Source of the DNA: Macrocystis pyrifera
Lineage: Eukaryota > Sar > Phaeophyceae > Laminariales > Laminariaceae
Reading direction: 5' to 3'
DNA length: 64,000 nt
Assembly: GCA_031763025.1 (NCBI GenBank)
Contig: JASSKH010000004.1
Coordinates: forward strand, 3,844,001 to 3,908,000
Both the position numbers and the translations under genes were made by a program. Positions 1 through 63,469 of this stretch are shown here, in pieces; positions within the stretch are counted from its first letter, which is position 1; each line of letters starts with the position of its first letter. The notes beneath the pieces are model-generated. The model was not told where the DNA came from. It searched no databases and saw nothing but the letters and a program-made list of their open reading frames with translations.

Positions 1-74
1 TATGTTTGGAGTGCGTTTCGACACCCTTGTCGAACTCCCTCTCGCGCTGTTTGCTTACTTTTTTTTTTTTCACG

Positions 75-215
75 CCAACCCCGTCCCCTATTCCCTGGTA
101 CGTGTAAACGCGCGCCCTATCCCCTAGTACGCGAAAACGTCCCCTATCCCCTGGTACGCAAACGCGTCCCCTATCCCCTGATATGCACCCCGTCCCCTAT
201 ATCCTCGTACGCAAA
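75..215. repeat. Tandem repeat, unit about 27 bp
   Basis: About five copies of CGTCCCCTATCCCCTGGTACG with variable spacers, ending at the exon 1 acceptor. Confidence 0.6.
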
Positions 216-227
216 AAAACGCCTCAG

Positions 228-52203
<51,976 letters not shown>

Positions 52204-52273
52204 GGGCGGGGGGGGGGGAGGCTTTGGAGTCCTATGGTGCGCCAGGTGAGGATAAAAGGGCAACGCTAATTGC

Positions 52274-52636
52274 TAGGGCTGGGCACTGGCTGACTCAGTC
52301 AGTAGCGATTACAGTGTCGCCAAAATCAATCAGTATACTGAATTGCAGCAGTACAGTGTCTCTCTTCTCTCCTCTCTCCTCTCGAAACGCATTCGGTGGG
52401 TTTTCGTACTATTACGGTGGACCATAGTAAACAGGACCAAATAGTGTTAGTAAAATAGGTAAATATATAGTTTTTTTTATGTATACCATAGGTCCTGTTA
52501 ACTATGGACCCCCGTAAACATGGCGTGGGAATTTTTCTTGGGTTGATCTACGATAGTAAGTACGGTGAATATACTGGCCAGGCCAATCAGTAGAATACTA
52601 CTGCCAGTATATTACTACTGGCAGTTCCCAGCCGTA
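52274..52636. mobile_element. hAT-like element with perfect 8-bp target duplication
   Basis: 363 bp flanked by CTAATTGC on both sides (52266-52273 and 52637-52644). Termini TAGGGCTGGGCACTGG and the partly decayed inverted copy ending TTCCCAGCCGTA relate it to the element at 27370. A MITE of another family is nested at 52410-52517. Confidence 0.8.
52410..52517. mobile_element. MITE family 1 copy nested in hAT-like element
   Basis: Starts TATTACGGTGGACCATAG and ends GGACCCCCGTAA inside the element at 52274-52636, so it inserted after that element did. Confidence 0.8.
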
Positions 52637-53241
52637 CTAATTGCGCATCGGGTATGAAAATAGTCTCCGCACACCCTACACGATGTGCCCGCCAACAATA
52701 AACGCCTACGTAATCTGAGTAAGCCTCAAAAGCTTTTATTGTGACACCACCCTTGAACAACGTTGAGCTCAGGCTATTTTATACTGGTAGGCCACTGCGT
52801 ACCAGGTAAGGGTTGGTGTAGCGCTCGCCGGTGAGCACGATTTGTCAATCCAATTTTCTTTGGCGTCCAACCAAAGAGTGGGCCTTACGTTATTATCATT
52901 AGGCTACCTTACTATTAGACCACTTTTTTGTTCGTGGGCCTATATTGCAGATGCTGTTTTGAGTGTCTTTGTTTTTTTTTCTTCTTGTGCGGCCATTTTG
53001 GTGGAAACCCTCGAACTTGGCGGATCAGGTCGGCGTACGGGTCGGGTCAGCGTGCTTGTTTGCCCTCCCTGCCGGCGGCTTATTTTCTGTCACCAGGGAG
53101 GCATGCTGTGACAGGGGTGCTGTGTATATGACCTGTTGTGTATGAGGCACCTCTCTTAAGGAGCTGCTTACCTCACCTCACCCAAAATCGACTTTTGAGA
53201 AAATGCAAGGGCTTCTTGCGAGGACCAACCCCGAGGCCTAC

Positions 53242-53350
53242 TATTGCGGGGGTCCATGGTTAATAGGACCTATCGTACACACAAAAACCTATATATTTGC
53301 CTGTTTTTACTTACAATATTTGGTCCTATTTACTATGGTCCCCCGTAATA
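53242..53350. mobile_element. MITE family 1 copy
   Basis: TATTGCGGGGGTCCATGG to GGTCCCCCGTAATA, intergenic. Confidence 0.8.
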
Positions 53351-53359
53351 GGTGTACAA

Positions 53360-54529
53360 CGAATAATATTTTGTGTATTGCAAATAGGGTACAGCAGCGG
53401 TGTACCCTTTTCAAGAACACGCCGTGACAAACTGCTGCAATAAACGTGGTCTTATCTCGAATGTGATATTATCTTTTACTACCGAAAACATGATCCCATG
53501 CCAACCCCAAGCGCTATTTTTTTTTTACCTCGTGACAAGCCGACTTATCTGGTCTTATCTCTACTATGACCTCAAGCAAACCGGATGGCCTGGTGTTATA
53601 TCTGCTATGGCCTTAGACCGGGTGCTCTTAAAATGGGTACACCACTGTGCCGGGTAGATCCTCGGTTGAGGCGTCCAACCCTGTCGGTCAGTTTTTTTCG
53701 GCAACAAAAAGTGCTGTAATACTCCCATCGCGGTACGCGCCCCGGGGTCAGTTTTGAAAGGCTTAGACACGGACGGGATGAGATCGAGGTGCGATCGGGG
53801 GTAGCACCAAGCGGGAGCAGGGGTGAGGGTGGTTAGTCTAATTGTTGTATGCAATTCCGGTGTGCAATTATGTCTAGTTGCGATGAAAGGGCGTTTACTT
53901 GTGGGTGGTTATGGTTGTGGTACGATTCGTGTTGTGTTTTGCGCTCGGCTCGGATTGGCTGTCGTATTTGGAATGTGGCGGCACGGCGCAGCAGCGCTAT
54001 AAGGTAGAGCAGGAAGCCTAGCGGCGGTATCCGGGTCGGCTCTAATAAGAGGATGCGGGAGGGAATTGTCGAAAAATAAACAGTGGTTCTGTAGGGAGAC
54101 ACCGTCTTTCTCTCTTTCTTTCTTTGTATCTTATTTTCTTCTCTTTTCGTTAAGCTCCTGCAATACACCAAGTTCATAGCAGCCTCTCGTTCTGACATTT
54201 TGACCCGTCCCGCGGACCGTTTCGTTGCTTGTTTGCTCTGCTGTCGATTGTCGCGAACTTGTTAAATTCGGCCCCAATTTGGCGTTTGGGGCTCGACGAC
54301 TTGAAAATGAAAACAGGGCAGCGACATAAGCTTGCTGGGAAGAACGCCTTCCTTCCAGCGGGGGGGCTGGCAGTGAGGATCCCTTCCCCCCGCTAGGTGG
54401 CTGGCGACGCCACGTGACGCTATGCCATGCGACGCGAAGCGATGTGGCATTGTTTGCCAAGCAATACGGACGCGGCGCAGCAATAAATATGTCCGCTACG
54501 TACGTGCTTAGAGCGGAAAGATGGGGGGG
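53360..54529. other. Intergenic, nothing recognised
   Basis: No gene signal on either strand. A short repeated phrase near 53530-53640 (TGGTCTTATCTCTACTATGA / GTGTTATATCTGCTATGGCC) recalls 2300-2340. Confidence 0.4.
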
Positions 54530-54810
54530 GGTACTCGTGTCATGCATGTCGGTAGTTGTATGACCATACACCCTCGCATCACGACAATGCCAGGACGCAG
54601 CACGTCGGGTTTTCACCGACCAGGCAGACATTGCTTGCACCCAGCGTGAAGCGAAACGTGAGATGTTCAGCGAGTCGCAGGAAGGGTGAGCTGCATCTTA
54701 CGAAGAACCGCTTGTAAGGCGGACGTTTTCGCATATGGATGGCAGCGTCGACTGAATGGGGAGAGGGCGGGGTACTCGATATCGTGCATGGCCGTAGTCG
54801 TGTTGGGCGG
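54530..54810 (+). repeat. Dispersed repeat family A copy (intergenic)
   Basis: GTACTCGTGTCATGCATGTC to CGCATATGGATGGCAGCG, followed by a second fragment GCATGGCCGTAGTCGTG. Shows the family is not confined to introns. Confidence 0.65.
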
Positions 54811-54849
54811 GATCATGGGCCCTTTTCCTCTTGCGACTATTTTTTTTCT

Positions 54850-55050
54850 CGCGACATACTTTAATCTTTTTCGTCGCGATAACTCGAAAAACTTCTTCGT
54901 TGATCGAAATTAACCATTCTCGTCGTGAGAAGTCAAACCATTCTCGTCGTGAGAAGCACGACCATTTTCATCTCGTCGTGCGAGATCATCCAGTTTCGTT
55001 GGTCGAAATGAGCCGTTTTCGTCGTGCGAAATTTTACCCATTTTTGGACG
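54850..55050. repeat. Tandem repeat, unit about 30 bp
   Basis: About six copies of CATTCTCGTCGTGAGAAG with variants. Confidence 0.6.
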
Positions 55051-55877
55051 CCCGTCAAGGCGGCTTGGTATTTTTTTATGCGTTTTTGTATGACGTTCTG
55101 GCTTTTGGTGACGGTGTTTGTCGAAGTAGGTTTCACGCATCGAATGGATCAGATCGTGCTGCGACCTCATACCTGGTGAATACATCTGGTATCTGGTATT
55201 CAGCAGAAGATTCGGTCTCGAAAATAAAAAAAAAGGGTTTGGAGGAGATATAGCATCGGCGCAAGAGGGCGGGTAGGACCCGTTACAGGCATACAGCAGT
55301 AGTAGCTTTGGTATCGAAATGGAGGGTTTTACGAGAGAAAGATGGCTTCAGGATGAGGCGGGTGGGCGTACCCCCTCAGTCGATTCGGTATTTTTGCGTG
55401 GGAGTGACGGGCGGTTACATCGGTTGGTTGATCAGGTAGGCACAGTTAGGGGGACGACAGCTGTACCGTAGGAGGTGCAGTGCAGTAGGCGGAGAAGGTG
55501 CAGGCGGCTGGGCGGTGTGGCACAGGGAGGCAGGGTCTCGGGCCCGATGATGCTGGCGTGATCTCCCGTCCGCGCACGAAAAATGAAGGATGCGTTTTAC
55601 TGCTTGGTGGGCATTTTTTTTGCTCTTGGCGTTGATGCGAGCCAGGGAAAATAATCGAAATGAAGTTGAGATCCGGCAGCTACATGTTCTTGTTGGGACC
55701 CGGCAGCGATGCTAGCGCGCGCGGCAGGCTGTGCCCAGTGAAGAACTGAACACGTTGCAGCCGTAATTTGTTGAAGCGTATTTGCCGCAGCACATTTTGA
55801 TCGGACACATACATGTGGACTTTCCGCCACGGACGAAGAACCCAGTACTCGTGGGCTGGGGAAGTTTCATTTCCACA
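55051..55877. other. Intergenic, nothing recognised
   Basis: No coding or repeat signal I can support. Confidence 0.35.
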
Positions 55878-56222
55878 CGTCGGACAGATCATCTACAGAT
55901 CATGTACATATCATTCCCGCTTCATGATCTAGATATCTCAGGGCAGATATATCTATTCCTGATCTGTATGATCTAGCTCATGTTGCCGGGTAGAGGGTGT
56001 ATACCTGCAGGCTCTAGGGAATGTTTCCTGGGTTGGATCCATACTACAGAGATCCTTTGCATATCATGACGGTTGGTTAGGATCTATCTGATCTATCTGA
56101 TCTGCTCTAGGGAATGTTTCCTGGGTTGGATCCATACTACAGAGATCCTTCGCTTATCATGGCGGTTGGTTAGGATCTATCTGATCTATCTGATCTGTAG
56201 ATAGATCGTGATATATCAGACG
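55878..56222. mobile_element. MITE family 2, reversed copy with internal duplication
   Basis: A stretch of about 95 bp (GGGAATGTTTCCTGGGTTGG to TGATCTATCTGATCTG) is present twice in tandem (56010-56100 and 56105-56200). Intergenic. Confidence 0.7.
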
Positions 56223-57271
56223 TGTGCAAAGTTCCTACCTGGTATATATATATACCTGGTATATATATGTTTTCTCGATGTAGGTTCTTTCTGCCGCCTG
56301 TTTTTTCTGGGGACGTTCAGTGGCACCATGGCCGCGAATCCTGCGCAATTACTGTAGAACTCCCCACAAAAGAACGGATACCGCTGTTTGCTTTCGTACC
56401 TGGTACGATTCGTTTTCGTTTTCGCTCGCGACAGAGTTAAGACACGCCTCGATAGAAAATGCTGTACTCCAAGATGCAAAAAACAAGGCTCCATAATGAC
56501 CGATCATCGTTCAAAATGAATCTTCCTCCACAATCATGGGTGGCCCTACCTGCCGCACAGTAGGAGAAAAACTTTTCATTTTTTTTACACACAAATCCAC
56601 CACAACTGTCCCTATTGCCCTTTCACCCCGGGAGGGTCAAAACGAGAAACATTTCGCTAGACCGACCCCTGCCCCCTATTTGGTACTACCTCACTGTAGA
56701 AAACCAAAATCGTGTCTCCTATCGAAAATGTACCGACGTGCACCTATTAATAGCGGACTATTCCATTACCAAAGCTAATTCCGCTGGTTACTACTACGGC
56801 GGTCCACAAATCAGACTTACGAGCGTCTTCGGGAGCTGCAGGGGCTGTGTTCTTGGTCGCTACCGCATGGGACGCAAAACGAAACGCCTCCTGGGACGAA
56901 CTTTCGAGCCGAATTTATCCAAAACATGCCTTAAGGAGGGCAGACACAACGAAGATGGTGGCCCTGGAAATGACTCGTCGAGATGCTTCCATAGGTGCAT
57001 CGGTGTTTGTACCTTCCCCATTGCCGAGAACATCAATGCTATCACGCGTGTCAGACGGTACCTCCGGCCACGAAACACCTGGCGATACGAGTACAACAGC
57101 AGGAAACGCTCTCGCTAAGAGAAGAGACCGCATGACTACGTACCCTCTTCCTAAAATAGGGCGGCAGGCCTCACTACTACCCTCCACGAACCCTGTTTCG
57201 TTGTTAACTCCGAGTGTTGTGGGTACATCACCACTGCTGTTCAGGTTCCAGCTCAACTCGAATACCGTCAA
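56223..57271. other. Intergenic; interior of a MITE 5-like element at about 56930-57060
   Basis: Otherwise no gene recognised. Open frames here are of ordinary random length. Confidence 0.35.
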
Positions 57272-57441
57272 GGGCCCCTCTATAGTGCCTGTATGTGCCA
57301 GGCAACGATACCGGTACTATACATAGCCGCAACCAACCGGCACTACATACTCCGCACGCTGCCACACTGGCCAATCACATCTGTGCCAAGCGGTTCCATA
57401 GGTACTATAGCGAGCAGCCGGCATTATAGAGGGACGATTAC
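57272..57441. mobile_element. MITE family 3 copy
   Basis: GGGCCCCTCTATAGTGCC start, ATTATAGAGGGACGATTAC end; interior nearly identical to the 18616 copy. Lies in the FANCB 3' flank. Confidence 0.75.
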
Positions 57442-57900
57442 TGTACTCGTAGGAGGATTTACCCTCGGCGGCCTGCTGGACAAAACCGTGGTCACAGGTG
57501 TCGTCCCTTCTCCCCCCCCGACACACGCCTTCATACTTGTCGCTCAGAGACTTCTGCATTCTCTATATGAGATATATCCCACCCAACACAAGCCACTTCT
57601 CGGTGCGTCTCCGCGTTCGCACCCGAATATCGATAAACAATCGCAGCAAAGAGACAAGACACATGGCACGGACGGACGGTACGGTCAACTATTGGCGACA
57701 CATACCTCTAGGACGACATCGGCGTTAAGTCCCACACAAGAAACGTCCAGTTGGGTCATACATACTTACACCCCCTTGTCCGGAAAACGTAAAGGACCGT
57801 CCGGGTATTCCTTTCAAGACCCAAACGGTCCTTACATTTCCGACAGAGTGATACTAAAAGCATAAAAAAGAAACCCCCAAGAAAATCTCACCAGGCGGCG

Positions 57901-60900
57901 CTACTCGAGGGCGGCCTGGCCTGTCCCCCCACTTGCCGCCCCAGCGGCGGCGACTCGGCCGACAACTTGCGCAACCAGCACGTCCGACTTCATCTGCGCG
58001 GCCGCATACCTTTGCAACGCCTCCGTCAACTCCTTCGCCGCCCCAGCCCCCTTATCACCCCCGCCCCGCTCCCCCGCCCCTCCCGTCAGCGACGACTTAA
58101 CCCCTACCCGTCGCCGAGCCCGCGCGACGGCCTCCAATGCCACTGTTTCATCTCCCAACGCAGACGCCGCCGCAACTATCAACTCCCGGCCCTGCCGCGA
58201 AGCGTGGTCGGCGGATGCCCTCGCTCCATCCGGCAGCGCCCCTGCGGCCACCGCCAAGAGCACGGCCCAGGAGCCGGGAGAGTCGCCCCCGGCCCGGAGC
58301 GTGCACTCAGCCGCGCGCTCCGAGCAGCCGGCCACGGCGACCGCCGCTCCCCCCGCCCACGGCTCCGGCAGCGACGCCACCGCTGACAGGGACCTCACCG
58401 CTTGAGGGAGAGACGCGAGGCTCGCCGACGTGCCCGACCGAAGGAGGAGGTCCAGACGCGTTCCGACGTCGAACAACCCGAGGTACTGGCGGTCGTTCCC
58501 CAGCCCGTTCTGACCCCCGCCAGCACCACCACCACCGCCGCCGCCAATGCCATCGCCACCGCCGCCACTTCCGCTGCCAGATTTCCGGGCGTTGTCGGAT
58601 TTTCGGGAGTTGGTGCGGCTTGCCAGCACACCTCCGTTCCGCCCACCGATCGAGGAGTTGGTAGAGATAAATGAGGCTGCGCCGTTCATTTTCCCTTCCG
58701 GGGCTGACAAGGGCGGGGCCTCTGCTGCCGATGACAGGGGACCGAGGCCGAGCATGTCTCTCGGCGAGACGAGCACGCGCGCGAAAAATATGGAACACGG
58801 TAAATTCCTGTCGACCGAACGCATGTCCTCCGCTGTCGTCGCCGCCGCCGCTACTGCCGCTGGTGTTGCCTCCCTCGCTACCACCGAACCTCTGGTCCCT
58901 TCCTCCCCTGCATCAAAGTCAGCGTCCGAGAAGCCCCACATACACGACACGTACAGTGGCACAGCCTCTCCCGCCTTCACTCCTTCGCCGCACCAGCCAC
59001 CGCTACCGCCACTGCCGCCAGCACCACCAACGCTGCTGCTGCTGCCGCCGCTGCCGCCGCCGCCGCCACCCACGAGCAAATCCAACGGAACGTCCACGCA
59101 CGCTCGGACCGTCGCTGACTCGCCCGGGCACAAGCGTGGACACACGGCGCTGCGCGCGGTGAGGTGTCCGGAGACAGAGGACGCAGCGAGGCACACATTG
59201 GTAACCGCGGATGAAACTGCCGCCGCCGCCACCGCGGGAGGCCACGCGTCGACGGGATTGTCCCCGTTGTTGGTGGTGGCCGAACGAGGGAGAGGGTTCG
59301 TTACTAGAGCGTCCAGACAGAGCGTGCGCGAGGGCGCGTGAAACCGGACGCGAGCAATGGCGCACTTCAGGGGACGTGCCACCGTTTCGGCGGGTGCTTC
59401 ATCGATCCAAGAAGGGGTGGACACGGAAGCGTCGCCGGGCAAGGTCTGCCCGTCGTAAAACGCCCGCGCGGTAGACCGGGCGAGCCAGGGCGGGGGAGGC
59501 ACGGGTAGGCGATCCATTTCGGCAGCGCCGACATCGCTTCCGACCTGCACGGACAGGGCGAGCTTGGCCGCTTCGAGTGCGGCGGCCTTGCTTCGCCGAG
59601 CTTCCCGGAGCCGCAGTAGCCGCGCCTCCTCCGCCTGCACGCGTCGCCGCAGGACGTCCACGACGGTCGAGAGGTTACCGAGTCTGTGGCCGTCTTCGGT
59701 CCCACTGCTGCTGCTCTTGCTCGGGACCAAAGTCCCTCCAACCGCCGGTCCGACCTTGGCCGAACCGTTCGCACTCCCAGCATTCCCGCCACCACCACCA
59801 CCGCCGCCATCGTCATCTCCTCCGCCATCGACATCGTTATCGTCATTTTCCCTGGGCCGATGTCGCTTCTTTCCCTTCGTTGCCCCCGAGACACTAGCCG
59901 CACCGGACGCTGGCACCCCCGCGGCTGCCCCCCGGCTAGCACCTGGAGAACCCCCCCGACTCTCGCTACCGCTAGGTCTGGCGCCGACGACTTGAATAGG
60001 TCCTCCGCCCGGACGAGCGGCAAGGTCATCCCGCCGAACGTTGCCCCAAACGCTGGAGCAATCCGTTACCAGCGCTCTCTTGACCAGGGTCTTAAGCGGC
60101 AGCTGCTCCCATCCGCCGCCAACACCGCAACCAGCCCCAGCCCTAGCCGTTGCTGATGTCGCTGCCGCCGACGCCGTCGGCGCTCGACGCCCCCCCGGGG
60201 TACCGCCGCCCCCGCTCCCTGCTCCCACCTGAGCAGCAGATGCCACCGTAGGAAGCAGCGCGACCTGTTCTCGACCGTTGTCTAGGAAGTCTCCGGCGAA
60301 CGCCGCCGCTACCGCGCGATACTCTTCTACCACCGGGAAGTCCGACCCGTTGCGCGCCAGCAGCAGGGCCGTCCCCGCCGCGTCCGCCAACAGCACCACC
60401 AGCACCCCCTGCGCGTCGTCAACCGCGGCTGTCATTACGGCCCATGGCGGAGCCGGGAGCGAGCGAGAGCAAGATAGGGTCCCACCCCCCTGAAGCTCCA
60501 GCAGGGTTCCCCCCCCACCAGCGTCTACACTACCCGTGCCGTCACCGCCGCCACGGCCAATAACGCTCGATGACTCTCCTCCGGCTCGGCAACCGGCTGC
60601 CGCCGCCGCTGCTGCTACCGCCGCCGCCGCCGTCGCTCCGACGTATATGGTGGGGGGGCGCGGTCTCAGCACCAGTCCCCTTTCAGCCGCGCTTCCAAGG
60701 GACGAACCCGCTAGGGCCACAACGCCCGCGTCGACTTCGGGAGCGCGGCAGAGGCAGGTGAAGGAGTCTAGCAGCCCGCGGGGGGTGCCACCCCAAGGCG
60801 ACAGGGAGGAGGTGCACCCTTCCCGATCGTCCGACAGCGACATCCAGTTGGGTGTTGCGCGGATCGGTACGGTCACCCCAGCAGCGGCCGCCGCTGCCGC

Positions 60901-62407
60901 AGAAGAAGAACCCTCAGCAGCAGCACTAGCGGTAGCAGCAGCAGCAGCAGGAAGCGCCACTATGGCCGGAAAATATTCGTCCTTCCCGCCGGAGTTAGTC
61001 CGCGACCAGAAGCTGCCGCACCCGGAGATGTAGGTTTTAGCGCCTGCCGACAAGGAAGCACTCGGGGGGCAGACGAGGAGGGCGCCGCCTGCGAACGCGC
61101 CGGCACCCGGGGCGGCGCGCTTCTTGCAGCGAGCAACGTCTCCGTTCGAAGCTGGGGGGGTAAGATCGAAATTGGCCGCCGCAGACAAGTCCAAGCGGAA
61201 AGGGCTATCGTGACGGGCACCGCCACCGAGGCTATCGCTGCGGCCGAAGCTACCGCCGCCGCCGCCGCCGCCGCCACCACCACCACCACCGAAAACGCTG
61301 CTAGGTGTCAAACCATTACCATCCTCTTGTCTCCGTCTTTCGTCTCCCGCCCCCTGGTGCCCCCCCCTTCCCTTGCAGCAAACCCAGTGGAAGTGGTAGA
61401 CGCTGCCCTCGCCAAGGCCCCGTCGCCCCGTCGCCGTGAGGTGCGTCGGCTTCTGGGCGGTACACTTCCAGCCCCCGCCACGGCTCGCCCAAACGCGAGG
61501 GAGGGCGGTGGACAACGACCGGTCCGTCAATGATTTCAAACGCTCGACACAGGGCGCTCGCTGCTGCTGGAGCGTGTGAACGCCGGTTGCAATTGTTGTT
61601 GTTGTCGCTGCCGCCGCTGCTACTACCACCGCTGCTGCTACCGCCGCCGCTGCCTGTCCGTGCACCACCTCGGCTGTTACCCTCGTCTTCAACGGCGGCT
61701 ACCAGGGGGAATGAGTCTACAGATAGGGCTAGGAATAGATCGTCGGGGGAGAGGGCGATGAGGTGGGCGGTGTCGGTGCGCCCCGAGCGAGATGCCGAGC
61801 CCCTCTCCGAGGCTGCCCGGCCCTCGCCCTGAGGGGAAGGGGCGGAGGCGGAAGCGGGGGCGTTGGGAGATTTAGGGGCTCCTTCTGAGGAGACCTCACG
61901 CAGCAGCACGAACACGCAGCGGCAATGCAAGGCCGTGTGCATGGCCTCCTTCGTTGCAACCACCTTTGCCGCTGGACCGAAGCTTAGGCGCGCTCCTCGG
62001 CCCGTAGAATCTCCCGGGTTAGCCATGGATACAGGCTTGGATTTGCCCCCGAATCGGCGTTTCACGGGATCGAATCGCGACTCAGACATGTACAAAAAAC
62101 AGCTACTATTGCTGCCGGAAGCAGCTCGCTGCGTGCTGCTGCCGTCTTTTCTACCACTGCCATGGGTCGCTGGGGTCGAGGCTGCAGAAGAAGCACTTGT
62201 TGTTGCAGCAGCAGCTGCTCCTCCTGCTGCTGCTGCAACAGCAGCAGCGACATTGTCGATCGCAAGGTAGGCCTGGACTAAGGCAGCGGCTGCGGAGGTG
62301 CACGTGACAGGGCCATAGTGCGAGGGAGAAGCGGCCTCACCGTGGCGGGAGCTTCGGCGTGCTTTCTTCTTCGGCGGGCCCGCCTCCTTCCCTGAAGCTT
62401 GAGCCAT
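57901..62407 (-). CDS. FANCB: FANCB-like Fanconi anaemia core complex protein
   Basis: FANCB is a scaffold of the Fanconi anaemia core complex; with FANCL and FAAP100 it forms the catalytic module that monoubiquitinates FANCD2-FANCI at DNA crosslinks. Start taken at the ATG of 62407, followed by a basic nuclear-localisation-like PPKKKARRSSR. Landmarks: FEIIDGPVVV (about residue 295; human VLNGPLILW), LLELQGGGTLSCSRSLPAPP to GVLVVLLAD, then AFAGDFLDNGREQVALLP (about 705; human LIDDFIGSGTEQVLLLF), a coiled coil from VVDVLRRRVQAEEARLLRL (about 910-945), and a C-terminal LQRYAAAQMKSDVLVAQ (human [20 protein letters not shown]). About 1500 codons against about 860 in humans, the surplus being Ala/Gly/Ser runs. 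One frame change lies at about 61500-61520; the remaining 3.6 kb is open. No intron is evident, and an upstream non-coding or short coding exon cannot be excluded. Confidence 0.8.
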
Positions 62408-62638
62408 CAGCGTGCGGTGTAGTACGCAGTCAGCCCAAAGCACAGCACGGCCCAGAGCACACTGCACAGCACCACAGCAGCACAGCAACCCCATCTCAAT
62501 CTTTACAAGCCAGAAACGCCGCAAGAACCAAATGGAAACCCATTTTTATTGCTGGAAACTGGAACAATTCAACCTTCAAAGTAGGCAGACCGAGGCAATT
62601 GGGCCTGCTGGAGGCCTATGAGAGATGAGAGAGGGAGC
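62408..62638. promoter_or_regulatory. Presumed bidirectional promoter between FANCB-like gene and GTPase-like gene
   Basis: 231 bp separate two divergent start codons. The stretch has AGCAC/CACAGC repeats (62430-62485) next to the FANCB side and no clear TATA box. The promoter role is inferred from the head-to-head arrangement only. Confidence 0.4.
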
Positions 62639-62707
62639 ATGGTGCAGGATTTGGACGGCAGCGCGGAAATCGTGCTAAAGATATTGCTGGTGGGCGCATC
62701 GAAGTCG
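62639..62707 (+). CDS. First exon of a Rab-type small GTPase gene (partial)
   Basis: ATG-initiated exon of 23 codons ending before a GTGAGA donor, phase 0. It reads MVQDLDGSAEIVLKILLVGA and then SKS. The V-L-K-I-L-L-V-G-x-S strand and loop is the start of the Ras/Rab fold, and the exon stops exactly where G-K-(S/T) of the phosphate-binding loop should begin the next exon. That exon is not in the window, so the subfamily cannot be named. The next 1.3 kb would be intron. Confidence 0.5.
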
Positions 62708-63469
62708 GTGAGATGGAGATGCCGCAAACGGTTCTGTTTGCCGGGAAAAAGTATATGATTGCGACTTCGTGATAGTTTGCTGCTGCTGGCTGGTGCTATT
62801 AGTAGCTACTACAGCAGTACGTCGAGTTGCTCTACGTAATTACGGCGTGCTTCGCAGGATCTACGGCCCAGCCACACAGCCGATGATAGCACCCAATACT
62901 TGACTCTTTCTAAAGATAACGTCAATACCGATAGGTTGTCATTGCCGCTCTGGGTTGAGCCCCGTTTAGGCTTGCACACCCTTTAGCAGAGATGAGCTAG
63001 GGTTTCTGAACTGGCTGTGGCTGTGGTACTCACAGCCGCCTGTACGCCTGTGCTCGAACCCACGCGCACTGCTGCTGCATTTGGCTGCCATCTCGTCAAA
63101 TCGTACATCTGCCCCGGGTAGCAGCAGACTTGTTCTGGTACAATATTTTTTTTTTGCCGCCGCTGTGGTCAATCCTCTACTGCGTACGATGTGTATGTAC
63201 CCAGGTGTATATACTGCAGTGTCCCTATTATATAATAGTCGTTCACCTCTATTTGTGCTCCCAGTAACGTTCCGTATACTGCTGCTGCGCTGTTGAACTC
63301 GTATACCTGGTATATGAGTATGATACGTACTCGTACGGCAGCTGTGCCAGTACTACTGCTGCTGCACTCGCTGGTGCAGTTTTACCGCCTCTCTCTGCCA
63401 AGCTGCATCACGCTTCCATGTCTCTCCCTCTAAGATGAAAAAAAAACTCTATAATACATACGAAGCCTA
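62708..63469. other. First intron of the GTPase-like gene, proximal part
   Basis: CTGCTG-rich patches and TACCTGGTATA palindromes; no second exon found. Confidence 0.4.

Noticed and set aside
57967..62270. Several plus-strand open frames of 100-260 codons
   Set aside because: Antisense shadows of the GC-rich FANCB-like gene; Pro/Arg/Ser-rich with no family features.
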